Source: Clostridiales bacterium UBA1775
Lineage (GTDB): Bacteria; Bacillota; Clostridia; Monoglobales; Firm-18
NCBI GenBank assembly: GCA_002314595.1
Contig: DCGP01000011.1
Span: forward strand, 1-8,338
Length of the DNA: 8,338 nt
Direction: 5' to 3'
Of the stretch, positions 1 through 5,664 are shown one piece after another. The stretch's first letter is position 1. Every line of letters begins with the position of its first letter. Position numbers and translations under genes: made by a program. Below the pieces are notes generated by a model, which worked only from the letters and a program-made list of their open reading frames with translations, searched no databases and was not told the DNA's origin.

Positions 1-26
1 AGTTATTTATATAAGTAACAAAATTT

Positions 27-69
27 AAATACTATACTTATGCTAAATGTGTAAGTATAGTATTTTTTT
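27..69 (+). terminator. Intrinsic terminator of an unseen upstream gene
   Basis: Positions 27-40 and 52-65 form a perfect 14-bp inverted repeat with an 11-nt loop, and seven T residues follow at 63-69. This is the usual layout of a Rho-independent terminator, although the stem is AT-rich. It most likely ends the transcript of a gene upstream of the window; stop codons occur in all three plus frames within the first 27 bases, so no coding sequence can be assigned there. The loop can also pair with bases 71-77 (see findings). Nothing else recognisable was seen between 78 and 164. Confidence 0.75.
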
Positions 70-164
70 ACACATTTCAGTATTTATCTATTTTATTTTT
101 AAAAAACTCTATCGTTTTATCCGTATTTATAAACGAAAATGTCAAAACTTTTAGAACGATTTTG

Positions 165-194
165 TTTCCAATATTTCCCAAGATATGTTAGAAT
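165..194 (+). promoter_or_regulatory. Putative sigma-A promoter of noc
   Basis: A TTTCCA -35-like hexamer (165-170) is separated by 18 bases from TAGAAT (189-194). The -10 hexamer is preceded by TGT at 186-188, giving an extended -10 (TGn) motif. Transcription would start near 201, leaving a leader of about 25 nt before the noc ATG. The -35 matches the consensus at only four of six positions, so the extended -10 carries much of the call. A Noc-binding-site-like sequence lies in the spacer. Confidence 0.55.
173..186. promoter_or_regulatory. Noc-binding-site-like half palindrome in the noc promoter
   Basis: The sequence ATTTCCCAAGATAT matches the Bacillus Noc box ATTTCCCGGGAAAT at 11 of 14 positions, with a perfect left half. 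It lies inside the -35/-10 spacer of the predicted noc promoter, where binding could allow autoregulation. A 10/14 match occurs inside the response-regulator gene at 2219, so chance matches of similar quality exist in this AT-rich DNA. The call therefore rests mainly on its position. Confidence 0.25.
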
Positions 195-225
195 AAATAT
201 ATAAACAAAGGAAGAGGGGATAGTA

Positions 226-1035
226 ATGGAAATAACATCAATATTAAAAAAGTTAGAGCCAAAGAGCAGGTTAACAGAAATTTCGGTTTATGAAATTGCG
301 ACCAATCCTCATCAACCCAGAAAGACTTTTTCGGAGGATTCTATTGCCGAGCTTTCGGCATCAATTTCTCAATACGGGCTTATACAACCGATAACAGTAA
401 GAAAGGGCACGTATTCAAAATATCAGCTAATTGCAGGAGAAAGACGATTAAGGGCGTGTATTATGGCAGGGCTAAAAAAGATACCTGCAATTATTATTGA
501 GGCTGATAATTACAAAAGCTCTGTAATTGCAATGATAGAAAATTTGCAAAGGGAAAACCTAAATTTTTTTGATGAAGCAGAGGGATACAGCAATTTAATT
601 TGTGATTTTAATATTACACAAGAGGAGCTTGCAGACAAAATCGGTAAGACGCAGGCAACGGTAGCAAATAAAATGAGGATATTACGTCTTAGCCCTGTGG
701 TAAAAAAGATAATTAGGGAAAACTGTCTTACAGAACGTCATGCAAGGGCAATGCTAAGGCTCCAAGACGAAAAATTGCAAATTAAAGCATTAAGGCAGAT
801 TATCCACAAAAATTTAAATGTAATGCAAACAGATGAATTGGTTGAAAATATGCTGAAACCTAAACATAGAAATCACACAAAGCAATTACGTGTCATAAAA
901 GATGTAAGGATTTTTGCAAACACAATAAAACAGGCTGTGGAAATGATGAATCAGTCAGGAGTAAAGGCATATTCTGAGAAAAGTGAAAATGAGGAATTTA
1001 TTGAATATATTGTAAGAATCCCAAAATGTTTATAA
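226..1035 (+). CDS. noc: Nucleoid occlusion protein Noc (ParB family)
   Basis: This ParB-family CTP-dependent DNA clamp is expected to bind Noc sites on the chromosome and keep FtsZ-ring assembly away from the nucleoid. Visible elements are an N-terminal ParB domain (about 20-115) with GERRLRA at 71-77 (CTP-binding motif) and ENLQREN at 105-111, a helix-turn-helix (about 131-152, TQEELADKIG then TVANKMRIL), and RHARAML at 171-177. The C-terminal dimerisation segment (about 224-267), with VRIFANTIKQ and ending in VRIPK, resembles Bacillus Noc more than Spo0J/ParB. At 269 residues it is close to the usual length. The first 15 residues (MEITSILKKLEPKSR) could form the short membrane-binding amphipathic helix known from Noc, but this is an inference. 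The ATG follows GAGGGGA with 5-nt spacing. A chromosomal ParB is the alternative. The usual rsmG and parA neighbours are not visible, and there is no hairpin terminator before the next gene. Confidence 0.9.
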   Translation: MEITSILKKLEPKSRLTEISVYEIATNPHQPRKTFSEDSIAELSASISQYGLIQPITVRKGTYSKYQLIAGERRLRACIMAGLKKIPAIIIEADNYKSSVIAMIENLQRENLNFFDEAEGYSNLICDFNITQEELADKIGKTQATVANKMRILRLSPVVKKIIRENCLTERHARAMLRLQDEKLQIKALRQIIHKNLNVMQTDELVENMLKPKHRNHTKQLRVIKDVRIFANTIKQAVEMMNQSGVKAYSEKSENEEFIEYIVRIPKCL

Positions 1036-1040
1036 ATGTA

Positions 1041-1069
1041 TTGATTTTTTAAAACCTTTATTGTATAAT
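1041..1069 (+). promoter_or_regulatory. Strong sigma-A promoter for the stalk-domain protein
   Basis: TTGATT (1041-1046) and a perfect TATAAT (1064-1069) are separated by 17 bases. This is the best consensus promoter in the window. It begins six bases after the noc stop codon, so the downstream gene probably has its own transcript. Read-through from noc is also possible because no terminator lies between them. Confidence 0.75.
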
Positions 1070-1103
1070 GTATTTAATATATTATTTATAAGGGGATAAT
1101 GAA

Positions 1104-1919
1104 ATGAAAAAGATTATTTCTGCAATATTATTGATTGCAATAGTATTAACAATGACAACTATGGTTTTTGCTGATAGCAAAATAGATGTTACTGTTGATG
1201 GTCTTAAAGTTATTTTTGATGTAGAGCCTCAGCTTATCAATGACCGTACAATGGTTCCTATGAGAGCAATCTTTGAAAAGCTTGGTGCAACAGTGACTTG
1301 GGAAGAAGCAACAAGCACAGTTACAGCAGTTAAAGATAAGACTACCATTAAAATTACAATCGGAAGCAGTATAGCCTATAAAAACAAACAGTCTGTTACA
1401 CTTGATTCACCTGCAGTAATCGTAAATGACAGAACTTTGGTTCCTATTAGATTTGTTTCGGAATCATTAGGTTGCACAGTTGATTGGATTAACATGGATA
1501 AGGATTACAACAGAGTTTTAATCAACAGCAAGAGCGACTGGGAAAAGGAAACTATTGACGGATTAACCTTTGAAGTTAATAACGACTACAAATTAGATAA
1601 TGAAGATTATGATTACTGTTGGAGCGCAGAGGGTGCTAAGATGACAATCGTGCCTATGGAAAATGATGGCACAGCAAAATTAGAAGAATTTGTTTCAGAT
1701 AATATAGCAGGTGCTACACCAACATTTAAATCAGAATATACATTAAATGGTCTTAAATATTATGAAATAATTTGTACAACATCTGACCCATATCTTACAT
1801 ATCGTTTAGTTCTTATTGAAACATCGGCAAAGTATTATGTTATAGGAACAATGTTTGATTCAAGAGTTGCTCAAAAGCAAATTTCAGAGATGATGCACAC
1901 AATGTATTCTGCAAAATAA
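1104..1919 (+). CDS. Secreted protein with copper-amine-oxidase-N stalk repeats
   Basis: This is a 271-residue exported protein of unknown function. Residues 1-23 form a signal peptide: MKK, a hydrophobic core, and a probable cut after VFA. Two copies of the 'stalk' motif common in Clostridia and Paenibacilli follow: INDRTMVPMRAIFEKLGATV (45-64) and VNDRTLVPIRFVSESLGCTV (107-126). The family name refers to the small N-terminal domain of copper amine oxidase; no catalytic oxidase domain or copper site is present. The C-terminal half (about 148-271) is not recognised; it starts with a TIDGLTFEV strand and looks like a compact alpha/beta secreted domain. There are three cysteines in the mature protein (124, 172, 224). 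The ATG follows AAGGGG with about 8-nt spacing; a two-codon frame (ATG at 1099) precedes and overlaps the start. It has its own promoter and terminator, so it is probably monocistronic. No SLH or sorting signal is visible, so it may be freely secreted. Confidence 0.85.
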   Translation: MKKIISAILLIAIVLTMTTMVFADSKIDVTVDGLKVIFDVEPQLINDRTMVPMRAIFEKLGATVTWEEATSTVTAVKDKTTIKITIGSSIAYKNKQSVTLDSPAVIVNDRTLVPIRFVSESLGCTVDWINMDKDYNRVLINSKSDWEKETIDGLTFEVNNDYKLDNEDYDYCWSAEGAKMTIVPMENDGTAKLEEFVSDNIAGATPTFKSEYTLNGLKYYEIICTTSDPYLTYRLVLIETSAKYYVIGTMFDSRVAQKQISEMMHTMYSAK

Positions 1920-1928
1920 TATATAAAT

Positions 1929-1964
1929 AAAATGAGCTGTCGAAAAAATGCGACAGCTCATTTT
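1929..1964. terminator. Bidirectional terminator between converging genes
   Basis: A perfect 14-bp inverted repeat (1929-1942 with 1951-1964) encloses an 8-nt loop. The G/C-containing core GAGCTGTCG is flanked by A4 and T4, so the same hairpin reads as a terminator on either strand. It starts ten bases after the stop codon of the stalk-domain gene and ends one base before the stop codon of the converging response-regulator gene. It thus serves both transcripts. Confidence 0.9.
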
Positions 1965-1965
1965 G

Positions 1966-2646
1966 CTACAACCCCTTTTTTTCATCAAATATTTTAAGAG
2001 CTTGTAAGTCCTTTATTAACGTTTTAATATCTGTATATTTCATCTTTTTAACTATTCTGGAGCTTAACGTTCTAACGCTTCCACTTTCAACAAACTTCTT
2101 TTCTGCAATTTCCTTGTATGAATATCCGTAATAAAGTAATTTTAATACTTCAAGTTCACTTATTGAAAGGGTTACAAGGTTGGAAATTATATACAGCATA
2201 CTTTCCTTATTTGCAGCCATTTCCCTTGATTTTTTTAGGAATTTACCAAATATTTCAGGTTGAATTTCCTGCTTTCCGTAGTATACATTTTTGATTTTTT
2301 CAATTATTTGTTCCCTTGTGGCAGATTTAAGTAAATAATCTGTTGCACCACTTATTATGGAATCGTAAATATATTCATCATAATCATAACTTGTATACAT
2401 TATTATTTTTGTGTTAGGGCATTGCTCTTTAAATTCCGGTAACACGTCAATGCCTGTTTTCTCTGTTTCCAGTTGAACGTCTAAAAGCAAAATATCAGGA
2501 TTTAATGCTATGGTTAAGTCAAGAGCGTCTTCATAATTATAGGCATCTGCAATAACTTCAATATCAGGCTCGTTTTTAAGATGTTCTCTAACGATATCGC
2601 ATATATATTTTGCGTCATCACAAATTATTATTTTGATTGGCTCCAT
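1966..2646 (-). CDS. Response regulator, REC plus LuxR/NarL-type HTH
   Basis: This 226-residue cytoplasmic transcription factor is predicted to be phosphorylated by the kinase encoded just upstream. The receiver domain (about 3-122) has the acidic pair D10-D11, the phospho-acceptor D56 in DILLLDVQL, the switch T85 and the conserved K107 in YLLKSA. A linker (about 123-155) leads to a C-terminal four-helix HTH (about 158-216) with LSISELEVLKLL, the SYKEIAEKKF turn, and SVRTLSSRIVKKM as recognition helix. The common TVKTH pattern of LuxR/NarL helices is changed to SVRTL here. Length is normal for the family. The start codon shares one base with the kinase stop (TAATG), and AGGAGGGG lies 6 nt upstream inside the kinase gene, so the two are probably translationally coupled. 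The regulated genes are unknown; the divergent surface operon is the natural candidate. Confidence 0.88.
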   Translation of the reverse strand: MEPIKIIICDDAKYICDIVREHLKNEPDIEVIADAYNYEDALDLTIALNPDILLLDVQLETEKTGIDVLPEFKEQCPNTKIIMYTSYDYDEYIYDSIISGATDYLLKSATREQIIEKIKNVYYGKQEIQPEIFGKFLKKSREMAANKESMLYIISNLVTLSISELEVLKLLYYGYSYKEIAEKKFVESGSVRTLSSRIVKKMKYTDIKTLIKDLQALKIFDEKKGL

Positions 2647-4133
2647 TATTTTCCCCTCCTACCCTTAGTATGTAACGGAAGAATAACTTGAAAATTAGTC
2701 ATTTCAGGTCTGCTTTTCAGTTTATATAGTTCAATATGTCCGTGGTGATATTTAATAACCTTTTTTACATAGTCAAGGCCAATGCCGAAATTAGAAGATT
2801 TAGCCTTTGTTGAAAAGAACATATCAAATATTCTGCTCATATTTTTCTTGCTTATTCCACAACCACTGTCTGCAAAGTTAATTATACATAACTCTCTATC
2901 GCAAAAGCACTGTATAATAAATTCCGGACTTTTAGCATCACAAAGGGCATCAAATGCATTGTTGATAATGTTTAAAAAAGACTCAACTATATGTATTTTA
3001 TCTCCAAGAACAACCATATCTTTATCTTCAAATTCTGCTTTAAATTTAATATTCTCGGGAATTACAGCCTTTTTAACTGCAATGTCAATGCAGGATTTAA
3101 TGTCCAAAAGCTCAAATTTAGCAGATGTTGGGTTATGCACCATACCGATAGTTTTTTCTAATATCTGTCTGTGAGAGCTTGAAATCTTCCTTGCATTTCC
3201 TATATTTGATATGGCATCGTCAATATTGCCTGATTTTATGTTAGATTCAATAATATCGTAGTATTGGTCAATGCTTAAAAAGGCATTTTTGAACATATGC
3301 ATCATAACGTGCAAGTTATTGTAAACAAGGGTTTGAAAGCGATGCATTTCCTTCTTTTTAATAATAGAAAGAATTGTGTAAGGCTTAAAGTAGAAAAATG
3401 TTGCCAAAATAAGCGAAAAAGTAAGTATTATTATAATTGTAACAAGTATCGATATTTCCTCTGTAATAGTGTTAATAGGTATCTTTGCAGGGTCAACATT
3501 AAAGAACATTATACCTGAAAATGTGCCAAATCCGAACACAAACCAAGTAAGTAAATCAATAACAAATATTACCCCACCATATAAAAAAGAAGAATTTCTT
3601 CTAACAAAGTTGTTGGATTTATACGAATCAATAAAATAGCAAATAGGTGTAATATGAGTATATAAAATTAACAGACCTATGCATAATATATTGATTATTT
3701 TAGTAGCAAAGCCATTGTAGAAAAATGGAGTTGTATTTTCAAAAATATACAGATTTAATCTTACGGAATAATCTGTCAAAAAAATGTATAAAAGAATGGG
3801 AATGGAAAATGTCAATAATTTTGACAGTTTAAAATTATACAAGAGTTTTAACAAATATAGGCTTGCAAACATCATCAGTGCAAAGCAAATATCTTGTATT
3901 CTTGAAAAAGTAAAGATATGTATTTTTATATTTTTTAAAAAATCATATATTTCATAGTCAATTTCAAAGGGAAATTTTAGTGTTGAAAGCTTTGAAATAT
4001 AAATAATTGACAAAAATACATTTGCAGAAAAGGCAACAAAGTATGCAAAAATTGCATAATTATACACGTTTCCCTTGCCTTTAATTACAAACAAAAAGAG
4101 AATTGCCAAAAAAAGCAACAGTACAAAAAGCAT
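2646..4133 (-). CDS. Seven-helix membrane sensor histidine kinase
   Basis: This 495-residue kinase is expected to autophosphorylate in response to a membrane or extracellular signal and pass phosphate to the downstream regulator. The first 250 residues contain about seven hydrophobic segments (near 1-18, 26-47, 78-99, 105-120, 142-167, 183-212, 226-249), with a loop of about 30 residues after the second. There is no PAS or HAMP domain. The likely phospho-acceptor is H279 in MMHMFKN, followed by a helical dimerisation region to about 335. The HATPase domain (about 345-488) shows the N box SFLNIINNAFDAL (385-397), G1 box DSGCGI (422-427), FDMFFSTK (436-443) and G2 box NFGIGL (448-453), so ATP binding appears intact. 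The ATG is preceded by AAAGGAG about 10 nt away. It is the first gene of a two-gene minus-strand operon, facing away from a solute-binding lipoprotein gene. The ligand cannot be told from sequence. Confidence 0.88.
   Translation of the reverse strand: MLFVLLLFLAILFLFVIKGKGNVYNYAIFAYFVAFSANVFLSIIYISKLSTLKFPFEIDYEIYDFLKNIKIHIFTFSRIQDICFALMMFASLYLLKLLYNFKLSKLLTFSIPILLYIFLTDYSVRLNLYIFENTTPFFYNGFATKIINILCIGLLILYTHITPICYFIDSYKSNNFVRRNSSFLYGGVIFVIDLLTWFVFGFGTFSGIMFFNVDPAKIPINTITEEISILVTIIIILTFSLILATFFYFKPYTILSIIKKKEMHRFQTLVYNNLHVMMHMFKNAFLSIDQYYDIIESNIKSGNIDDAISNIGNARKISSSHRQILEKTIGMVHNPTSAKFELLDIKSCIDIAVKKAVIPENIKFKAEFEDKDMVVLGDKIHIVESFLNIINNAFDALCDAKSPEFIIQCFCDRELCIINFADSGCGISKKNMSRIFDMFFSTKAKSSNFGIGLDYVKKVIKYHHGHIELYKLKSRPEMTNFQVILPLHTKGRRGK
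2653..2660 (-). promoter_or_regulatory. Ribosome binding site of the response regulator
   Basis: On the minus strand these bases read AGGAGGGG, six bases before the response-regulator ATG and inside the last codons of the kinase gene. Together with the one-base stop/start overlap it fixes the start and suggests that kinase and regulator are produced in a coupled ratio. Confidence 0.8.
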
Positions 4134-4161
4134 ATAAAAAATCTCCTTTCGTTTTTCTTAA

Positions 4162-4190
4162 ACTATACCATAAAACAACAGATTTTGCAA
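4162..4190 (-). promoter_or_regulatory. Promoter of the kinase/regulator operon
   Basis: On the minus strand TTGCAA (4190-4185) and TATAGT (4167-4162) are separated by 17 bases, matching the sigma-A consensus at four of six and five of six positions. Transcription would start around 4155, leaving a leader of about 20 nt that contains the AAAGGAG ribosome binding site. Confidence 0.65.
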
Positions 4191-4238
4191 GGGTTTTTAG
4201 TCAAAAAAGCGCATACAAAACAGCAACTTTACTCAGGG
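4170..4238 (+). repeat. Imperfect direct repeat over both divergent -35 regions
   Basis: Bases 4170-4193 and 4215-4238 match at 16 of 24 positions without gaps; the shared parts are A-AAAACA-CA, then TTT, then AGGG. The copies lie 45 bp apart. The first covers the -35 of the kinase promoter and the second covers the -35 of the lipoprotein promoter. This could be a pair of operators for the neighbouring response regulator, but the match is partial and the composition biased, so chance is a real alternative. Confidence 0.25.
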
Positions 4239-4256
4239 CTTGAAATGGTGTATAAT
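4228..4256 (+). promoter_or_regulatory. Promoter of the lipoprotein/glycosidase/SLH operon
   Basis: TTTACT (4228-4233) and a perfect TATAAT (4251-4256) are separated by 17 bases. The predicted transcription start near 4263 lies downstream of the ATG at 4240, which excludes that ATG as the start on this transcript and supports the lipoprotein start at 4285. The weak -35 would suit a promoter that needs an activator. Confidence 0.7.
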
Positions 4257-4284
4257 ACATAATATAAAGGGGGAATTTGCCCTA

Positions 4285-5655
4285 ATGAAAAAAATATGCT
4301 TGATTTTATTGATATTTTTGCTTGTTTTTAGCTTGACAGGTTGCCAAAAGGACACCATCAGCAATGTTACAAAGGTTACTGTTTTAAGTGGAGGAACACA
4401 TAGTAAGGACGTTTTTGAAAAGGTAATAGGTGAATATAACAACGGACAGGGGAAAATAGACGGAATATATATAGAATATATTGTTAAGCAAAGCGAAGAT
4501 GCAAACTCTTCTGTTATGGAAATGTTTGAAAGTGGTACAGCTCCGGACCTTATATTTGGTGCTTTTAATTATTCCGAGCTTGCATCAATGGGGTATATTG
4601 CACCTATTGAGGATTTGCCGGGTGGTGAAGAATATCTTGAAAAATATAAGAAAAATTATGCTGAAAGCATAAATGTCTATAACGGAAAATCCTATACAGT
4701 GCCATTAGGTAGTACCACAAGGGGCATAGTTTACAACAAAGCAATGTTTAAAGAAGCAGGCTTGGTAGACAAAAATGGAGAGCCAACGCCTCCAAAGACA
4801 TTTGCTCAAATGAGGGAATATGCTAAAAAGCTTACAAATGCTGATAAAAAGCAATATGGATTTATATTACCTTTAAAATACGAAAATTGGTACACAAGCG
4901 ATGTTATTCCACTGATGCAGTCATCGGTAGGGCATACCGGATATAATGTTGATATGGGAGAGTTCGATTATAGTGGACTTGTTCCGATTTTAGATATGTA
5001 TGTGGGAATGAAGGAAGACCAAAGCATTTTCCCGGGAGCAGAAGGAATAACAAATGAATCTGCAAGAGCAATTTTTGCAAATGGAAATATAGGTATGAAG
5101 TTTGCATTTTCCTTTGATGTAGGCGTTTACAAGGACCAGTTTCCTGCAAGTATTGATTGGGGAGTTGCGTCACTTCCTGTAAATGACGAAAGCTGTATGT
5201 ATATGCAAAGAATGTCTTACGGCGTAAGCCCTTGCGTTAATGCCAAGAGTGTTCAAACAGTTGGTGGGGACGCACTAATGAAGGTTTTGAAATTCTTTAC
5301 AAGTGATGAAATGGCGATAACCCTGTATAAAGAGGGCGTGGAAATTCCGTACGATTGGAACATTGTTAAAGATGTTGATATTAAGGACAGCCCAACAGGG
5401 TGGAAGGAATTTGCCGAAATGGTAAGCATTAGCTATGTTTTGCCAATATATTATTCATCAATTCAGCCGGATATTGGTACAGAGCCAAGGCAAGAGGCGT
5501 TTATAAACAGAGTTTGGACAGGAAAAATGACAACTAAGGAATTTGCAGATTATTATACTGAAAAGTCCAATGCTCAATTAGATTATTTAAAAAATAATGG
5601 CAAGGAATTATTAGAAAAGCCTAAAAAAATAGATATTTTAAGAAAACAAAAGTGA
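4285..5655 (+). CDS. Family 1 extracellular solute-binding lipoprotein
   Basis: This 456-residue protein resembles the sugar-binding subunits of ABC importers and should be anchored to the outer face of the membrane. The start at 4285 gives a lipoprotein signal (MKKICLILLI, then SLTGC with the lipidated Cys20). An in-frame ATG at 4240 would add 15 residues before the signal and lies upstream of the -10. The mature part has the two-lobe binding-protein pattern: a first strand KVTVLSGG (30-37), GTAPDLIFG (84-92), GKSYTVPLGSTTRGIVYNKAMFKEAGL (134-160), the TFAQMREYAKKLT helix, and AIFANGNIGMKFAF (262-275). The AAAGGGGG site lies 11 nt from the ATG, slightly far; GGG/CCC at 4271-4273 and 4280-4282 could pair and shorten the gap. 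No permease or ATPase gene adjoins it; a glycosidase gene follows 9 nt later. It may feed a transporter encoded elsewhere or act as a sensor accessory to the divergent kinase. The ligand is unknown. Confidence 0.88.
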   Translation: MKKICLILLIFLLVFSLTGCQKDTISNVTKVTVLSGGTHSKDVFEKVIGEYNNGQGKIDGIYIEYIVKQSEDANSSVMEMFESGTAPDLIFGAFNYSELASMGYIAPIEDLPGGEEYLEKYKKNYAESINVYNGKSYTVPLGSTTRGIVYNKAMFKEAGLVDKNGEPTPPKTFAQMREYAKKLTNADKKQYGFILPLKYENWYTSDVIPLMQSSVGHTGYNVDMGEFDYSGLVPILDMYVGMKEDQSIFPGAEGITNESARAIFANGNIGMKFAFSFDVGVYKDQFPASIDWGVASLPVNDESCMYMQRMSYGVSPCVNAKSVQTVGGDALMKVLKFFTSDEMAITLYKEGVEIPYDWNIVKDVDIKDSPTGWKEFAEMVSISYVLPIYYSSIQPDIGTEPRQEAFINRVWTGKMTTKEFADYYTEKSNAQLDYLKNNGKELLEKPKKIDILRKQK

Positions 5656-5664
5656 GGAAAGACT

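Noticed and set aside
112..136. Small inverted repeat TCGTTT / AAACGA upstream of the noc promoter
   Set aside because: The arms are six base pairs with a 13-nt loop in AT-rich DNA, with no T-run and no link to a promoter element; too weak to call.
2219..2232. Second Noc-box-like sequence, ATTTCCCTTGATTT
   Set aside because: It matches 10 of 14 positions but only the left half, lies within the response-regulator coding sequence, and is what chance would give in AT-rich DNA.
2782..3174. Plus-strand open frame of 130 codons antisense to the kinase gene
   Set aside because: It lies fully inside the well-supported kinase gene, has no recognisable domain, and looks like a shadow of the real reading frame. 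The same applies to 3297-3518 (+).
4240..4284. Upstream in-frame ATG that would extend the solute-binding lipoprotein by 15 residues
   Set aside because: It lies upstream of the TATAAT at 4251-4256, has no ribosome binding site, and would put polar residues before a complete lipoprotein signal. The start at 4285 has AAAGGGGG in front.
4233..4442. Minus-strand open frame over the divergent promoter and lipoprotein signal region
   Set aside because: It is antisense to the lipoprotein start and overlaps the promoter; its protein has no known features.
4904..5173. Minus-strand open frame inside the lipoprotein gene
   Set aside because: It is antisense to a clear coding sequence, with a low-complexity His/Leu/Gln-rich translation. 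The plus-strand frame at 4481-4672 is rejected for the same reason.
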